Positions 9,067-17,575 of a stretch of 64,000 bases of DNA are shown in pieces. The notes beneath the pieces are model-generated. The model searched no databases. It saw only the letters and a program-made list of their open reading frames with translations, and was not told the origin of the DNA. The stretch's first letter is position 1, and the number at the start of each line of letters is the position of its first letter. The position numbers and the translations under genes were made by a program. Source of the stretch: Acidobacteriota bacterium (GTDB taxonomy: Bacteria; Acidobacteriota; Terriglobia; Bryobacterales; Bryobacteraceae); NCBI GenBank assembly GCA_016185425.1, contig JACPNQ010000037.1, positions 62,001 to 126,000 of the forward strand, written 5' to 3'.

Positions 9067-10560
9067 GTGCTCCGCGTATTCCTCGCATGCGCATTCGGCG
9101 CATTTTTTCTTGTGGCTCAGCCCCGTCCGGCTCAACCGGGCCAGTTGGATGCGAGCCCAGCACTATTCAGCGTGATGGCGGCGCTGAACGCGGCTGGTTA
9201 CGATTTGGACGCGCAGTCGCCGAATAATCATCCGCTGCGTGGCGCGATTACGGCGCATTTGCAGTCGAGAAACCTGGCCACCGTGCAGGAGTTGAAGGAA
9301 TATCTGGATCGCCGGAAGATGCCTGGGCGGGGACTGGAGTTGAGCCGGTTCGTATCATTCGCGTTGTCGGTGGATGGTCCGCCGAATTTCAATTACAAGT
9401 TCCAGGCGCACGAAATGCCGCCGGACCTGGCGCCGCTCGAAGGCTTTGACCGGCTGATGACACGCTTCCACAAGGAAGCCGAAATCGACAAGTTGTGGGC
9501 GGAGGCGCAGCCGGCGATCGACAAGTTGCTGGAAGGCTACCAGGAGCCGTTCATCAAGACGATCTCGGCGGTGAACGCTTATTTGCGGAATCCAACGAGC
9601 GGGTATGTCGGGAGGCGCTTTCAGATTTTTGTCGAACTGCTCGGCGCGCCGAATCAGATCCAGACGCGGGAGTACAAGGATGATTACTACATCGTGCTGA
9701 CGCCATCTCCGGAGCCGCAGCTCGACTACCTGCGTTACGCCTATATCCGCTATCTGCTGGATCCGCTTTCGTTCAAGTACATTGCGCAGCTTGAGAAGAA
9801 GAAACCGATCATCGATCTGGCGCAGGGGGCACCGGCGCTGGAAGAGTATTACAAGAACGACTTCCAATTGCTGACGACGGCGTGTCTGGCGAAGGCGATT
9901 GAAGCGCGGTTGAAGGGCGGAGAGGGTCCGAAGATGGTCGATGCGGCGTTGAAAGAAGGGTTCATTCTTGTCCCGTATTTCTACGAAGCGCTGGCGGGAT
10001 ACGAGAAGCAGGAAGTGGCGATGCGGCTCTACTATCCCGACCTTGTGAATGGGATCGACCTGAAGAAGGAAGACAAGCGGCTCCAGGGCGTGGAGTTTGC
10101 GTCCGGCAAGCTGACTAAGACGATCAAGGTCTCCAGGCCGGAGCAAAAGGACGAGATTTCCGGCGTTTTTAAGACCCTGGAGGATGCTGAAGACCTGTAC
10201 CGCGCCAAGAAGTATACCGACGCGAAGCCGCTGTTCCTTCGTGCGCTGCAGGAGACGCCGGAACGGCCGCTCCATGCGAAGGCCTATTACGGGCTGGCTA
10301 GAATCGCGGCGCTTCAGCGGGATCCGGAACTCGCGGTGAAACTATTTGAAAAAGTGCTCGATCTTGAACCTGACGATACAATTCGCTCACTGAGCCACGT
10401 GAATCTCGGCCATTTGTGGGCGGTAAACAACGAGCAGGGAAAAGCGGTTGAGCATTATCAAGCCGCTCTCGCTGTGAAGGGCATTCCGCCCGCGATAAAA
10501 AAGGCGGCTGAGAAGTCGCTGCAAGAGATTTCCGAACCCGAAAAGAAAAAGGAGAAGTGA
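9067..10560 (+). CDS. Exported TPR protein
   Basis: Predicted 497-residue exported protein. The signal peptide (VLRVFLACAFGAFFLVAQ) starts at GTG 9067. The first about 340 residues are helical and charged without a family I recognise. From about residue 360 there are TPR repeats, including AEDLYRAKKYTDAKPLFLRA and LAVKLFEKVLDLEPDD. The C-terminus is lysine-rich. An open frame continues upstream into the TonB receptor gene, but the signal peptide fixes the start here. It overlaps the next TPR gene by one base (TGATG), so the two form an operon. TPR proteins act as scaffolds, and the partners are not evident. Confidence 0.75.
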   Translation: MLRVFLACAFGAFFLVAQPRPAQPGQLDASPALFSVMAALNAAGYDLDAQSPNNHPLRGAITAHLQSRNLATVQELKEYLDRRKMPGRGLELSRFVSFALSVDGPPNFNYKFQAHEMPPDLAPLEGFDRLMTRFHKEAEIDKLWAEAQPAIDKLLEGYQEPFIKTISAVNAYLRNPTSGYVGRRFQIFVELLGAPNQIQTREYKDDYYIVLTPSPEPQLDYLRYAYIRYLLDPLSFKYIAQLEKKKPIIDLAQGAPALEEYYKNDFQLLTTACLAKAIEARLKGGEGPKMVDAALKEGFILVPYFYEALAGYEKQEVAMRLYYPDLVNGIDLKKEDKRLQGVEFASGKLTKTIKVSRPEQKDEISGVFKTLEDAEDLYRAKKYTDAKPLFLRALQETPERPLHAKAYYGLARIAALQRDPELAVKLFEKVLDLEPDDTIRSLSHVNLGHLWAVNNEQGKAVEHYQAALAVKGIPPAIKKAAEKSLQEISEPEKKKEK

Positions 10561-11330
10561 TGTTGAAGAATTTGTTCCTGCGGCTGGTTACCGCATCCGT
10601 GGCGGGCGTCGCGTTGCTGCTCGCCCAGGGTAAGCAGCCGGCGCCGAAGTCGCAAAAGGAAGTGGACGCGTTGAACGCGATGTTCCAGGCGGCCGACAAT
10701 GATGCGCGGATCAAGGCCGCTAATGAGTTGCTGACAAAGTTTGCCGATACCGATTTCAAGCCGTTGGCGCTCTATATGATCACCAACAGCTATAACGAAA
10801 AGAAGGATTCGACCAACACCATCGTCTATGGCGAGCGCGTGATTGAGGCCGATCCGAAGAGCGCCTTGTCAGCGCACGCGCGCATCATGATCGCGACTTC
10901 GTTGGCGATGACGACCAAGGAGTTCGACTTCGATAAAGAAGAGAAGCTGGGCCGCGGCGACAAATTGGCAAAAGAGGCGATTGAAGTGGTCAAGACCGCG
11001 CCGAAGTTCAACCCCGGATTGACGGATGAGCAGTGGGATCAGGCGAAGAAGGGATATACGGCGGAGGCCTACATCGCGCTCGGTATGTCGGCGACGGTGC
11101 GGAAGAATTGGAATGACGCGATTGCCAATTACAAGCTCTCCACGGAGACCGAGCCCAGCAACGGTGCGACGTGGGTTCGTCTAGGCGCCGCGCAGAATAG
11201 CGCGGGGAAGTACGATGACGCGATTGCGACGCTGGATAAAGTGATTGCGCAGCCAGGCGTTGACCCTGCGATTGTGAACTACGCCAAGGGCGAAAAAGAG
11301 AAAGCGGTAAAGGCGAAAGGGGCTAAGTAG
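10560..11330 (+). CDS. Exported TPR protein
   Basis: 256 residues with a signal peptide (MLKNLFLRLVTASVAGVALLLAQ) and TPR-like repeats. The last clear repeats run from WNDAIANYKLSTETEPSNGA to KYDDAIATLDKVIAQPGVD. ATG 10560 overlaps the upstream stop, and GGAGAAG lies directly before it, so translation is coupled to the preceding TPR gene. The two proteins probably act together in the periplasm or at a membrane, but no function is shown. rnc follows after 4 bp. Confidence 0.75.
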   Translation: MLKNLFLRLVTASVAGVALLLAQGKQPAPKSQKEVDALNAMFQAADNDARIKAANELLTKFADTDFKPLALYMITNSYNEKKDSTNTIVYGERVIEADPKSALSAHARIMIATSLAMTTKEFDFDKEEKLGRGDKLAKEAIEVVKTAPKFNPGLTDEQWDQAKKGYTAEAYIALGMSATVRKNWNDAIANYKLSTETEPSNGATWVRLGAAQNSAGKYDDAIATLDKVIAQPGVDPAIVNYAKGEKEKAVKAKGAK

Positions 11331-11334
11331 CGCA

Positions 11335-12063
11335 TTGTCGACTACGACGGACGTGGATATCCTTATCGCCCGGTTGGAGTATTCCTTCCGCGAACGGGAT
11401 ATCCTGATCCGCGCCTTGACGCATAAGTCGCATCCGGCGGAGCAGGGCGCGCCGGACCCGGCGCCGAAGACACCGGAGTCGGATAACGAGCAGTTGGAGT
11501 TTTTCGGCGACGCGATTCTCGGCTTTCTGGTGAGCGAGGCGTTGTTCGAGCGATTCCCTGGATATCCGGAAGGGAAGCTGTCCAAGCTGAAATCCTGGCT
11601 GGTGAGCGCGTCGCATCTGCACACGGTGGCGGAGAGGTTGCAATTGGGGGATGCGTTGCGCCTGGGCCGCGGCGAAGAGATGAGCGGCGGGCGGGGGAAG
11701 AAGGCGATCCTGGCGAATGCGTTGGAGGCAGTGCTGGCGGCGGTGTATTTGGATGGGGGGATGGACGCTGCGCGGAAATTCGTCCACGATCGAGTGCTGC
11801 CGCAGGGCAGTTGGGATTTTGAAGTGTCGCTGCCAGCGGCGCTAACGGATTTCAAGAGTGCATTGCAGGAAAAGGCGCAGGCTTGTGGTCTGCCGCAACC
11901 GAAGTATGTGATTGTCGGCGAGCGCGGTCCGGAGCACGCGAAGACGTTCATTGTCGAAGTGCGGCTAGGCAAGGAACGGACGTCGCGGGCCGAGGGAATT
12001 TCAAAGAAAGACGCCGGGCAGCGGGCCGCGGAACGGATGTTGGAGCAACTTTTGACCGGCTGA
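11335..12063 (+). CDS. rnc: Ribonuclease III
   Basis: Double-strand-specific endoribonuclease that processes rRNA precursors and structured mRNA. The 242 residues contain the nuclease signature NEQLEFFGDAILGF with the catalytic acidic residues, a second helical segment (KKAILANALEAVLAAVYLDGG) and a C-terminal dsRNA-binding domain (from about residue 165, TDFKSALQEKAQ to the KKDAGQRAAERML helix). The likely start is TTG 11335, four bases after the TPR stop. It gives the expected N-terminal length before LEYSFRERDILIRALTH. Confidence 0.95.
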   Translation: MSTTTDVDILIARLEYSFRERDILIRALTHKSHPAEQGAPDPAPKTPESDNEQLEFFGDAILGFLVSEALFERFPGYPEGKLSKLKSWLVSASHLHTVAERLQLGDALRLGRGEEMSGGRGKKAILANALEAVLAAVYLDGGMDAARKFVHDRVLPQGSWDFEVSLPAALTDFKSALQEKAQACGLPQPKYVIVGERGPEHAKTFIVEVRLGKERTSRAEGISKKDAGQRAAERMLEQLLTG

Positions 12064-12106
12064 TTATAGGAATTGTGGGAATGGACGATATGGCAAAGGG
12101 ATAGAT

Positions 12107-12967
12107 ATGTTTGCCATTGTCGGGATTGTTGTGGTGATCGGGTCTGTGGCCGGAGGCTACCTGTTGTCACACGGCAATATGAAGGTTCTATTCCAGCCGT
12201 ATGAATTGCTAATTATTATCGGCGCTGCAATGGGGACGTTGCTTATCGCCAATCCTCTCCCGGTGGTGATGGGCGTAGCGAGAGGCGCCATGGGGATACT
12301 GAAAAGCTCGCCCTATAGCAAGGCGTTCTACCTGGAGCAGTTGAAGATGCTGAACGACATCTTCAACTATGCGCGCAAGAACGGGCTTGTGAAGTTGGAA
12401 GTGGACGTGGAGGAGCCGGAAAAGAGCCAGTTATTCACGAAGTATCCGAAATTCATTAACGACCACCATGCTGTACAGTTCGTCTGCGACACACTGCGGA
12501 TGAGCATCAGCGGCGGCGTAGGCCATTTCGAAATCGACCAGATGATGGAAATGGATATGGAGATCAAGCACCACGAGAATACGGCTCCCGTCGTGGCGCT
12601 GAACACCGTTTCCGACGCATTGCCGGGACTGGGGATTGTGGCGGCTGTCCTGGGAATCGTGATTACGATGGGCGCTCTCGGCGGACCGCCTGAGGAGATC
12701 GGACATCACGTGGCGGCGTCGCTAGTCGGCACGTTTTTAGGCATTCTGATGAGCTACGGTTTTTTCGGCCCCATCGCGGGGAACATGGCGAAAGCTAACG
12801 ACGCGGAGAAGGAGTACTACAACTTCCTGCGGATCGGACTGATCAGTTTCATACGCGGCTCAGCGCCGATACTGGCTGTCGAGTTTGCGCGGCGATCGAT
12901 CCCGGCGCACGAACGGCCCACGTTTCGAGAGATGGAAAAGACGTGTAAGGGCGGCGGGGGAGCGTAA
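12107..12967 (+). CDS. motA: Flagellar motor stator protein MotA
   Basis: Inner-membrane stator subunit that, with MotB, couples ion flow to flagellar rotation. The 286 residues have four hydrophobic segments: two near the N-terminus and two flanking the conserved prolines (DALPGLGIVAAVLG and LGILMSYGFFGP). The large cytoplasmic loop between them carries charged residues for rotor contact. AAAGGG lies about 10 bases before the ATG. The stop overlaps the motB start (TAATG). No other flagellar or chemotaxis gene is in the window. Confidence 0.95.
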   Translation: MFAIVGIVVVIGSVAGGYLLSHGNMKVLFQPYELLIIIGAAMGTLLIANPLPVVMGVARGAMGILKSSPYSKAFYLEQLKMLNDIFNYARKNGLVKLEVDVEEPEKSQLFTKYPKFINDHHAVQFVCDTLRMSISGGVGHFEIDQMMEMDMEIKHHENTAPVVALNTVSDALPGLGIVAAVLGIVITMGALGGPPEEIGHHVAASLVGTFLGILMSYGFFGPIAGNMAKANDAEKEYYNFLRIGLISFIRGSAPILAVEFARRSIPAHERPTFREMEKTCKGGGGA

Positions 12968-13764
12968 TGGCGGACGACAGCGGAAGAGAACAGCCGATCA
13001 TCGTCAAGAAGAAGGTGAATGGCCACAGTGGTCATCACGGTGGCGCGTGGAAGGTGGCGTACGCGGACTTCGTCACGGCGATGATGGCGCTATTCATGGT
13101 GTTGTGGCTGTTGAACTCCAGCCAGGAAACGCAGAAGGCAATTGGCGGCTATTTCTCCGACCCGGAGGGAAATGGAAAGCTGATCGGCTCCGACATGGCC
13201 GGTGCGGGCGGCGACGCGATCAACCTGGCAGTCAAGGATATGGAGCAACTGAAAGAGAAGATTGCGCAGTCGCTGAAGCAATCCTCGAAATTCAAAGCAT
13301 TGCAGGACAAGATCACGATGGTGGTAACCGGGGAGGGACTGCGGATCGAATTGATGGAGTCCGACGTGGGAACATTCTTCGAAAGCGGCAGTCCGGTGCC
13401 GACGGAGGAGGCTACCGAAATCATCGGCAGGCTTGCACAGGAAGTTGGCCAGTTGCCAAACAGGGTATTCCTGGAGGGCCACACCGACTCCAAACAGTTT
13501 GCGGGAGAGTACAGCAACTGGGAACTTTCATCGGATCGAGCCAATACGGCCCGGCGCATTATGCAGGCTCACGGCGTTCGCTCCGACCAGGTCGCCCAGG
13601 TGCGCGGGTATGCGGACCAACGGCTGCGAAACGCCGCGAATGCCGAAGATTCGTCAAACCGGCGAATTTCGATTATCATTCAGCACCTGGAAGGGCACGG
13701 AAAGCCGCTGCTGGGGCCGAAGGGAGAGCATGAGGCGAAGCGCGCGCGCGCTGGCGAACATTAG
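12967..13764 (+). CDS. motB: Flagellar motor stator protein MotB
   Basis: Stator partner of MotA, anchored to peptidoglycan. The 265 residues have one N-terminal membrane helix with the ion-binding aspartate D34 in AYADFVTAMMALFMVLWL, the form usual for proton-driven MotB. A C-terminal OmpA-like peptidoglycan-binding domain (LEGHTDSKQF to NRRISIII) follows. It is translationally coupled to motA and convergent with the MerR-type gene 8 bp away. Confidence 0.95.
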   Translation: MADDSGREQPIIVKKKVNGHSGHHGGAWKVAYADFVTAMMALFMVLWLLNSSQETQKAIGGYFSDPEGNGKLIGSDMAGAGGDAINLAVKDMEQLKEKIAQSLKQSSKFKALQDKITMVVTGEGLRIELMESDVGTFFESGSPVPTEEATEIIGRLAQEVGQLPNRVFLEGHTDSKQFAGEYSNWELSSDRANTARRIMQAHGVRSDQVAQVRGYADQRLRNAANAEDSSNRRISIIIQHLEGHGKPLLGPKGEHEAKRARAGEH

Positions 13765-13772
13765 CCGGCAGC

Positions 13773-14252
13773 TCAACTCATCATGTCGAGTATCGCGCGC
13801 AGCTCCTTGCGCAACGCATCCACTTTTTCCTTCGGGACGCCAATAGGCTCCGGTTGAAGGGAAAAGAGGGCGCCTTGTGCGGCTGGCGCGGGCGCCGCAG
13901 CGGCGGCCGCCGCCATACCCCTGGTTCGCTGTCCAAGATGTTTACGCGCGCCTTCGATCGTAAATCGCTTCTCATAGAGCAAGCGCTTGATTTCGAGTAC
14001 GAGCTCGACGTCTTTGCGGCGGTACTGCCGTTGGTTCGTTCCGGATTTTTTCGGACCAAGCCCCGTGAATTCGGTTTCCCAATACCGGAGTACATACGGT
14101 TTCACGCCGGTAAGGCGGGCCACTTCCCCAATCTTGAAATACAGCTTATTGGGAATATCCGCCGGCGAGACCAGCATGCCCTTTTCAATCCCGTTCGCGC
14201 TGTTGATAGCGTCGATGACTTCGATTGGCTCCTGCGTCTCCACTCGCCTCAT
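13773..14252 (-). CDS. MerR family transcriptional regulator
   Basis: DNA-binding regulator with a single winged-helix MerR domain: YFKIGEVARLTGVKPYVLRYWETEF begins about 35 residues in, followed by the RRKDVELVLEIKRLLYEK helix and FTIEGARKHL. The C-terminal part is alanine-rich and low in complexity, with no effector-binding domain or metal-binding cysteines, so the inducer is unknown. It resembles the single-domain MerR proteins common near housekeeping genes. ATG 14252 gives MRRVETQEP. A TTG at 14288 is possible, but neither start has a good ribosome site. Confidence 0.85.
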   Translation of the reverse strand: MRRVETQEPIEVIDAINSANGIEKGMLVSPADIPNKLYFKIGEVARLTGVKPYVLRYWETEFTGLGPKKSGTNQRQYRRKDVELVLEIKRLLYEKRFTIEGARKHLGQRTRGMAAAAAAAPAPAAQGALFSLQPEPIGVPKEKVDALRKELRAILDMMS

Positions 14253-14324
14253 TATGCCGCAGTACGCGGCGTTTGACACGCACCCCAAATGCGCAATAGA
14301 TCAAATCGCGGAAAATAGGGGGAA

Positions 14325-15044
14325 GTGCAAACGATTGCTGGAATCCATCCCGTCCTTGCGGCGCTGAAATCGGGACAGCCCATTGAACGTATTTCGATCG
14401 CCAAGGGCGCGGGAGGTCCGAGGCTGCAGGAGATCATCGAAGAATGCCGCACACGCAAGATTGCGGTGCGATTCGAGCAACGGGAGGCGCTCGACCGAAT
14501 GAGCCGGGCGGCCGTGCATCAAGGCGTGGTGGCTGTGACGGCGGTCAGTCCGTATCAGTCGATCGACGACGTAGCGGCCTCCGCGCGGATGCTGGTCGTA
14601 TTAGATGGCGTGGAAGATCCGCACAACCTGGGAGCGATCATCCGTACGGCTCATGCCGCGGGCGCGGAGGCCGTGGTGATTCCGGAGCGGCGGGCCGCGC
14701 CTGTCACGGAAGTCGTTGCGAAGGCCGCGGCCGGCGCACTCGTCCATCTGCCTGTGGTGAAGGTTGGAAACGTCAATCAGACCTTGGAGCGGCTTAAGAA
14801 GCAGGGTTTCTGGATCTATGGCTTGGATGAGCGCGGCGTTGAGAGTTACGACACGGTGACCTATACCGAGCCTGCCGTACTTGTCGTGGGTGCCGAAGGG
14901 CGGGGGCTCCACGATCTGGTCGCCAAGCACTGCGATGTTCTGGTGCGGATACCCATGGGCGGGCAGATCGCATCATTGAATGTTTCCGTGGCCACGGGTG
15001 TTGCGCTCTTTGAATGGAAGAGACGCCGAAAAACCGCAGTGTAG
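14325..15044 (+). CDS. rlmB: 23S rRNA (guanosine-2'-O)-methyltransferase, SpoU family
   Basis: SPOUT-class methyltransferase, most like RlmB/TrmH proteins that methylate a 23S rRNA guanosine ribose. The 239 residues have an N-terminal L30e-like substrate domain and a knotted C-terminal domain with DPHNLGAIIRTAHAAGA, GAEGRGL and IPMGGQIASLNVSVA, the three SpoU motifs. The start is GTG 14325, preceded by AGGGGGA. It begins a run of seven closely spaced plus-strand genes. The exact target nucleotide is inferred from the family, not shown. Confidence 0.9.
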   Translation: MQTIAGIHPVLAALKSGQPIERISIAKGAGGPRLQEIIEECRTRKIAVRFEQREALDRMSRAAVHQGVVAVTAVSPYQSIDDVAASARMLVVLDGVEDPHNLGAIIRTAHAAGAEAVVIPERRAAPVTEVVAKAAAGALVHLPVVKVGNVNQTLERLKKQGFWIYGLDERGVESYDTVTYTEPAVLVVGAEGRGLHDLVAKHCDVLVRIPMGGQIASLNVSVATGVALFEWKRRRKTAV

Positions 15045-15047
15045 ACT
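15042..15047 (+). promoter_or_regulatory. Possible -10 box before ggt
   Basis: TAGACT overlaps the rlmB stop and ends 7 bases before the ggt ATG, with no Shine-Dalgarno. It could give ggt its own leaderless transcript inside the run of genes. Confidence 0.35.
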
Positions 15048-15054
15048 GGTTATT

Positions 15055-16725
15055 ATGCGCCGAACGATTGCATGCTTGCTCCTTGCGATTCTCGTTTTTC
15101 CCGGTGTAGAGGCGGCACAGCCGGTCCGTGCGCGAAAAGCGATGGTCGTTTCCCGCGAGACGAATGCGACCGATGCCGGCGTCGCTATTCTACGCGCGGG
15201 TGGAAATGCAATCGACGCGGCCGCGGCCGTAGGTTTTGCGCTTGCAGTGACCCATCCCAGCGCCGGTAACCTTGGCGGTGGCGGTTTTATGTTGATTCGT
15301 TTCGCGGACGGGCGGGCGACCTTCATCGATTTTCGGGAACGCGCGCCGCTGCATGCGACACGAGACATGTACCTTGACAAGGACGGCAAGCCGACGCGAG
15401 ACTCCGTGCTCGGCTGGCGCGCCGCGGGCGTTCCGGGGACTGCGCGCGGACTGGAGTTTGCGCAAAGAAAGTATGGAAAAGCCAAGTGGGCCGACGTTGT
15501 AGCGCCTTCCGTGAAATTGGCGCGCGAGGGATTCGCGATCAGCTACGGTCTGGCAAATGGCTTGAAAACAGCGAAGAATCTGGCTCAGTTTCCTGAGTCG
15601 AAACGCATCTTCCAAAAGAGCGGCAGCTATCATGCCGCGGGCGACAAACTGGTGCAGCCCGAACTGGCCGGCGTTCTGGAGCGTATCCAACGGCTCGGAG
15701 CCCGCGACTTCTATGAGGGTGAAACCGCGAAGATCCTTGCCGCCGAAATGGCGAAGAATGGCGGCCTGATCACGCTGGATGACTTGAAGCAATATGAGGC
15801 CGCGGAACGGAAACCGCTGGAGGGCAATTACCGCGGGTTCAAGATCATCACCGCTCCGCCGCCATCGTCAGGCGGCATCGGAATTCTGCAGATGCTCGCC
15901 GTGCTCGAGAAGACCGGTTACGAAAAAGAGGGCGCCGGCTCCGCACAGGCGATTCACTACACTGCGGAAGCGATGCGCCGCTACTACGCCGATCGCGCGG
16001 AGCATCTCGGCGATCCCGATTTTTGGCCTGTGCCTGTTTCGAAACTCTTGAGCCCGGCGTATGTGAACAAACTGCGCGCCTCCATCAATCCGGACAAAGC
16101 GACGAACAGCGATGACATCAAGGCCGGCGACTTGAAGACGATGGAAAGCACAGAGACGACGCATTACTCCATCGTTGACGCCGAGGGTAACTGTGTCGCC
16201 GTGACGTATACCCTGAACGGCGGCTACGGTTCGGGTGTCGCCGTGCCTGGCCTCGGATTTCTGCTCAACAACGAGATGGACGACTTCTCCGTCAAGCCGG
16301 GACACGCCAACATGTACGGCGCAATCGGTGGGGAGGCCAACGCAATCCTGCCGAAGAAGCGGCCGCTGAGCTCCATGTCGCCGAGTATCGTTCTGAAAGA
16401 TGGCAAGCCGTTTTTGGTCGTGGGAACTCCCGGGGGCACGCGAATCCTCACGTCGGTGATGCAGGTGATCCAGAACGTAGTCGATTTCAAGATGAATGCG
16501 CAGGACGCGGTGAACTTCCCGCGCTTCCATCATCAGTCGCGTCCGGACAAGCTGCAGATGGAGCCGCTGTTCTCGCCGGACACGAGAAAGCTATTGGAGC
16601 AGCGCGGGCACACGATTGAAATTGTCCGCACCATCTGCGAAATTGCCGCAATTCAATTTGAAGACAATGGCTGGCTGGCCGGAGCGGCGGACCCGCGAGT
16701 GGAAGGCAAAGCCGCCGGTTACTAG
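15055..16725 (+). CDS. ggt: Gamma-glutamyltransferase
   Basis: Periplasmic N-terminal-nucleophile hydrolase that cleaves gamma-glutamyl bonds of glutathione and relatives. The 556-residue precursor has a signal peptide (MRRTIACLLLAILVFPGVEA). The autocatalytic site TTHYSIVD is present, with the nucleophile Thr at about residue 368 starting the small subunit. The GGYGSG and PLSSMSPS segments form the substrate pocket. The ATG at 15055 was chosen because the signal peptide starts there. The frame is open further upstream inside rlmB. The next gene follows after 18 bp. Confidence 0.95.
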   Translation: MRRTIACLLLAILVFPGVEAAQPVRARKAMVVSRETNATDAGVAILRAGGNAIDAAAAVGFALAVTHPSAGNLGGGGFMLIRFADGRATFIDFRERAPLHATRDMYLDKDGKPTRDSVLGWRAAGVPGTARGLEFAQRKYGKAKWADVVAPSVKLAREGFAISYGLANGLKTAKNLAQFPESKRIFQKSGSYHAAGDKLVQPELAGVLERIQRLGARDFYEGETAKILAAEMAKNGGLITLDDLKQYEAAERKPLEGNYRGFKIITAPPPSSGGIGILQMLAVLEKTGYEKEGAGSAQAIHYTAEAMRRYYADRAEHLGDPDFWPVPVSKLLSPAYVNKLRASINPDKATNSDDIKAGDLKTMESTETTHYSIVDAEGNCVAVTYTLNGGYGSGVAVPGLGFLLNNEMDDFSVKPGHANMYGAIGGEANAILPKKRPLSSMSPSIVLKDGKPFLVVGTPGGTRILTSVMQVIQNVVDFKMNAQDAVNFPRFHHQSRPDKLQMEPLFSPDTRKLLEQRGHTIEIVRTICEIAAIQFEDNGWLAGAADPRVEGKAAGY

Positions 16726-16743
16726 ATTCCTTTTGCTATCTCA

Positions 16744-17574
16744 ATGAACCACGCCGTCTCGACGCACTTTTTTATCAATCACAGGCTAACAACCGCCGCC
16801 TTTGACAAGCTTTGCGACACAGGGATTTCGGCCGTCGAAATCTTCTGCGCACGCCAGCATCTGGATTATAGGAACCGGGCTCAAATTGACGAGCTGGCGC
16901 ACTGGTTTCGCGACTCCGAATTGAAGCTGCACTCGCTGCATTCCCCCATGTACAACGACGAAGCTAACGGCCGGAGCGGGCCTCAGGCGGTGGTCAATAT
17001 CGCCGATCCGGGGAAGGTCAAACGGATTGCCGCTTGCGACGAGATCAAGCGCGCCTTGGAGATCGCCGAACAGGTTCCGTTCCGCTATCTGGTGCAGCAC
17101 CTGGGCGCGCCGCAGGACGAATATGACGATGCCAAGTTCGACGCCGCGTTCTCAAGCCTCGACGAACTACGGCTCTTCGCCCGGCATCGCGGCGTTGAGA
17201 TCCTGCTCGAAAACATCCCGAACGGTCTTTCGAGCGCTGAGAAACTGCTGCTCTTCTTGCGGCAGACGCACCTCGACCTGGGATTCTGTTTTGACACCGG
17301 CCATGCGAACATCATGGGGGGTGTCGAACGGGAATTTGAATTGATGCAAACGCGCATCCGCTCGCTCCACGTACACGACAACGATGGGACGAAAGACGCA
17401 CACCTCTTCCCAAGTCTTGCGAAGGGCGGGACAATCAAATGGGCGACAGTGATGCCGATGCTGCGCGCGCGTGAGCATCAATACCCGCTGCTGCTCGAAC
17501 TAAAAGAATCCCCGGACTTCCCGCAACCGCTGGAAGCGATTCCGCAAATCTTCAAGAACCTGGAGTCTTTTTAG
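16744..17574 (+). CDS. Sugar phosphate isomerase/epimerase-type TIM barrel
   Basis: 276-residue protein of the xylose-isomerase-like TIM-barrel / AP endonuclease 2 superfamily. Likely metal ligands are spread along the barrel: LLENIPNG, CFDTGHAN, LHVHDNDG, DAHLFPS and LLLELK. Members isomerise or epimerise sugars, dehydrate inositol derivatives or cut abasic DNA, so the family does not fix the reaction. It has no signal peptide. It sits between ggt and asnS, with a single base separating its stop from the asnS start, so co-expression is likely. Confidence 0.8.
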   Translation: MNHAVSTHFFINHRLTTAAFDKLCDTGISAVEIFCARQHLDYRNRAQIDELAHWFRDSELKLHSLHSPMYNDEANGRSGPQAVVNIADPGKVKRIAACDEIKRALEIAEQVPFRYLVQHLGAPQDEYDDAKFDAAFSSLDELRLFARHRGVEILLENIPNGLSSAEKLLLFLRQTHLDLGFCFDTGHANIMGGVEREFELMQTRIRSLHVHDNDGTKDAHLFPSLAKGGTIKWATVMPMLRAREHQYPLLLELKESPDFPQPLEAIPQIFKNLESF

Positions 17575-17575
17575 C

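Noticed and set aside
14253..14288. Longer N-terminus for the MerR protein from TTG 14288
   Set aside because: It adds 12 residues (LGCVSNAAYCGI) unlike MerR proteins, and no ribosome site precedes it. Kept only as an alternative.
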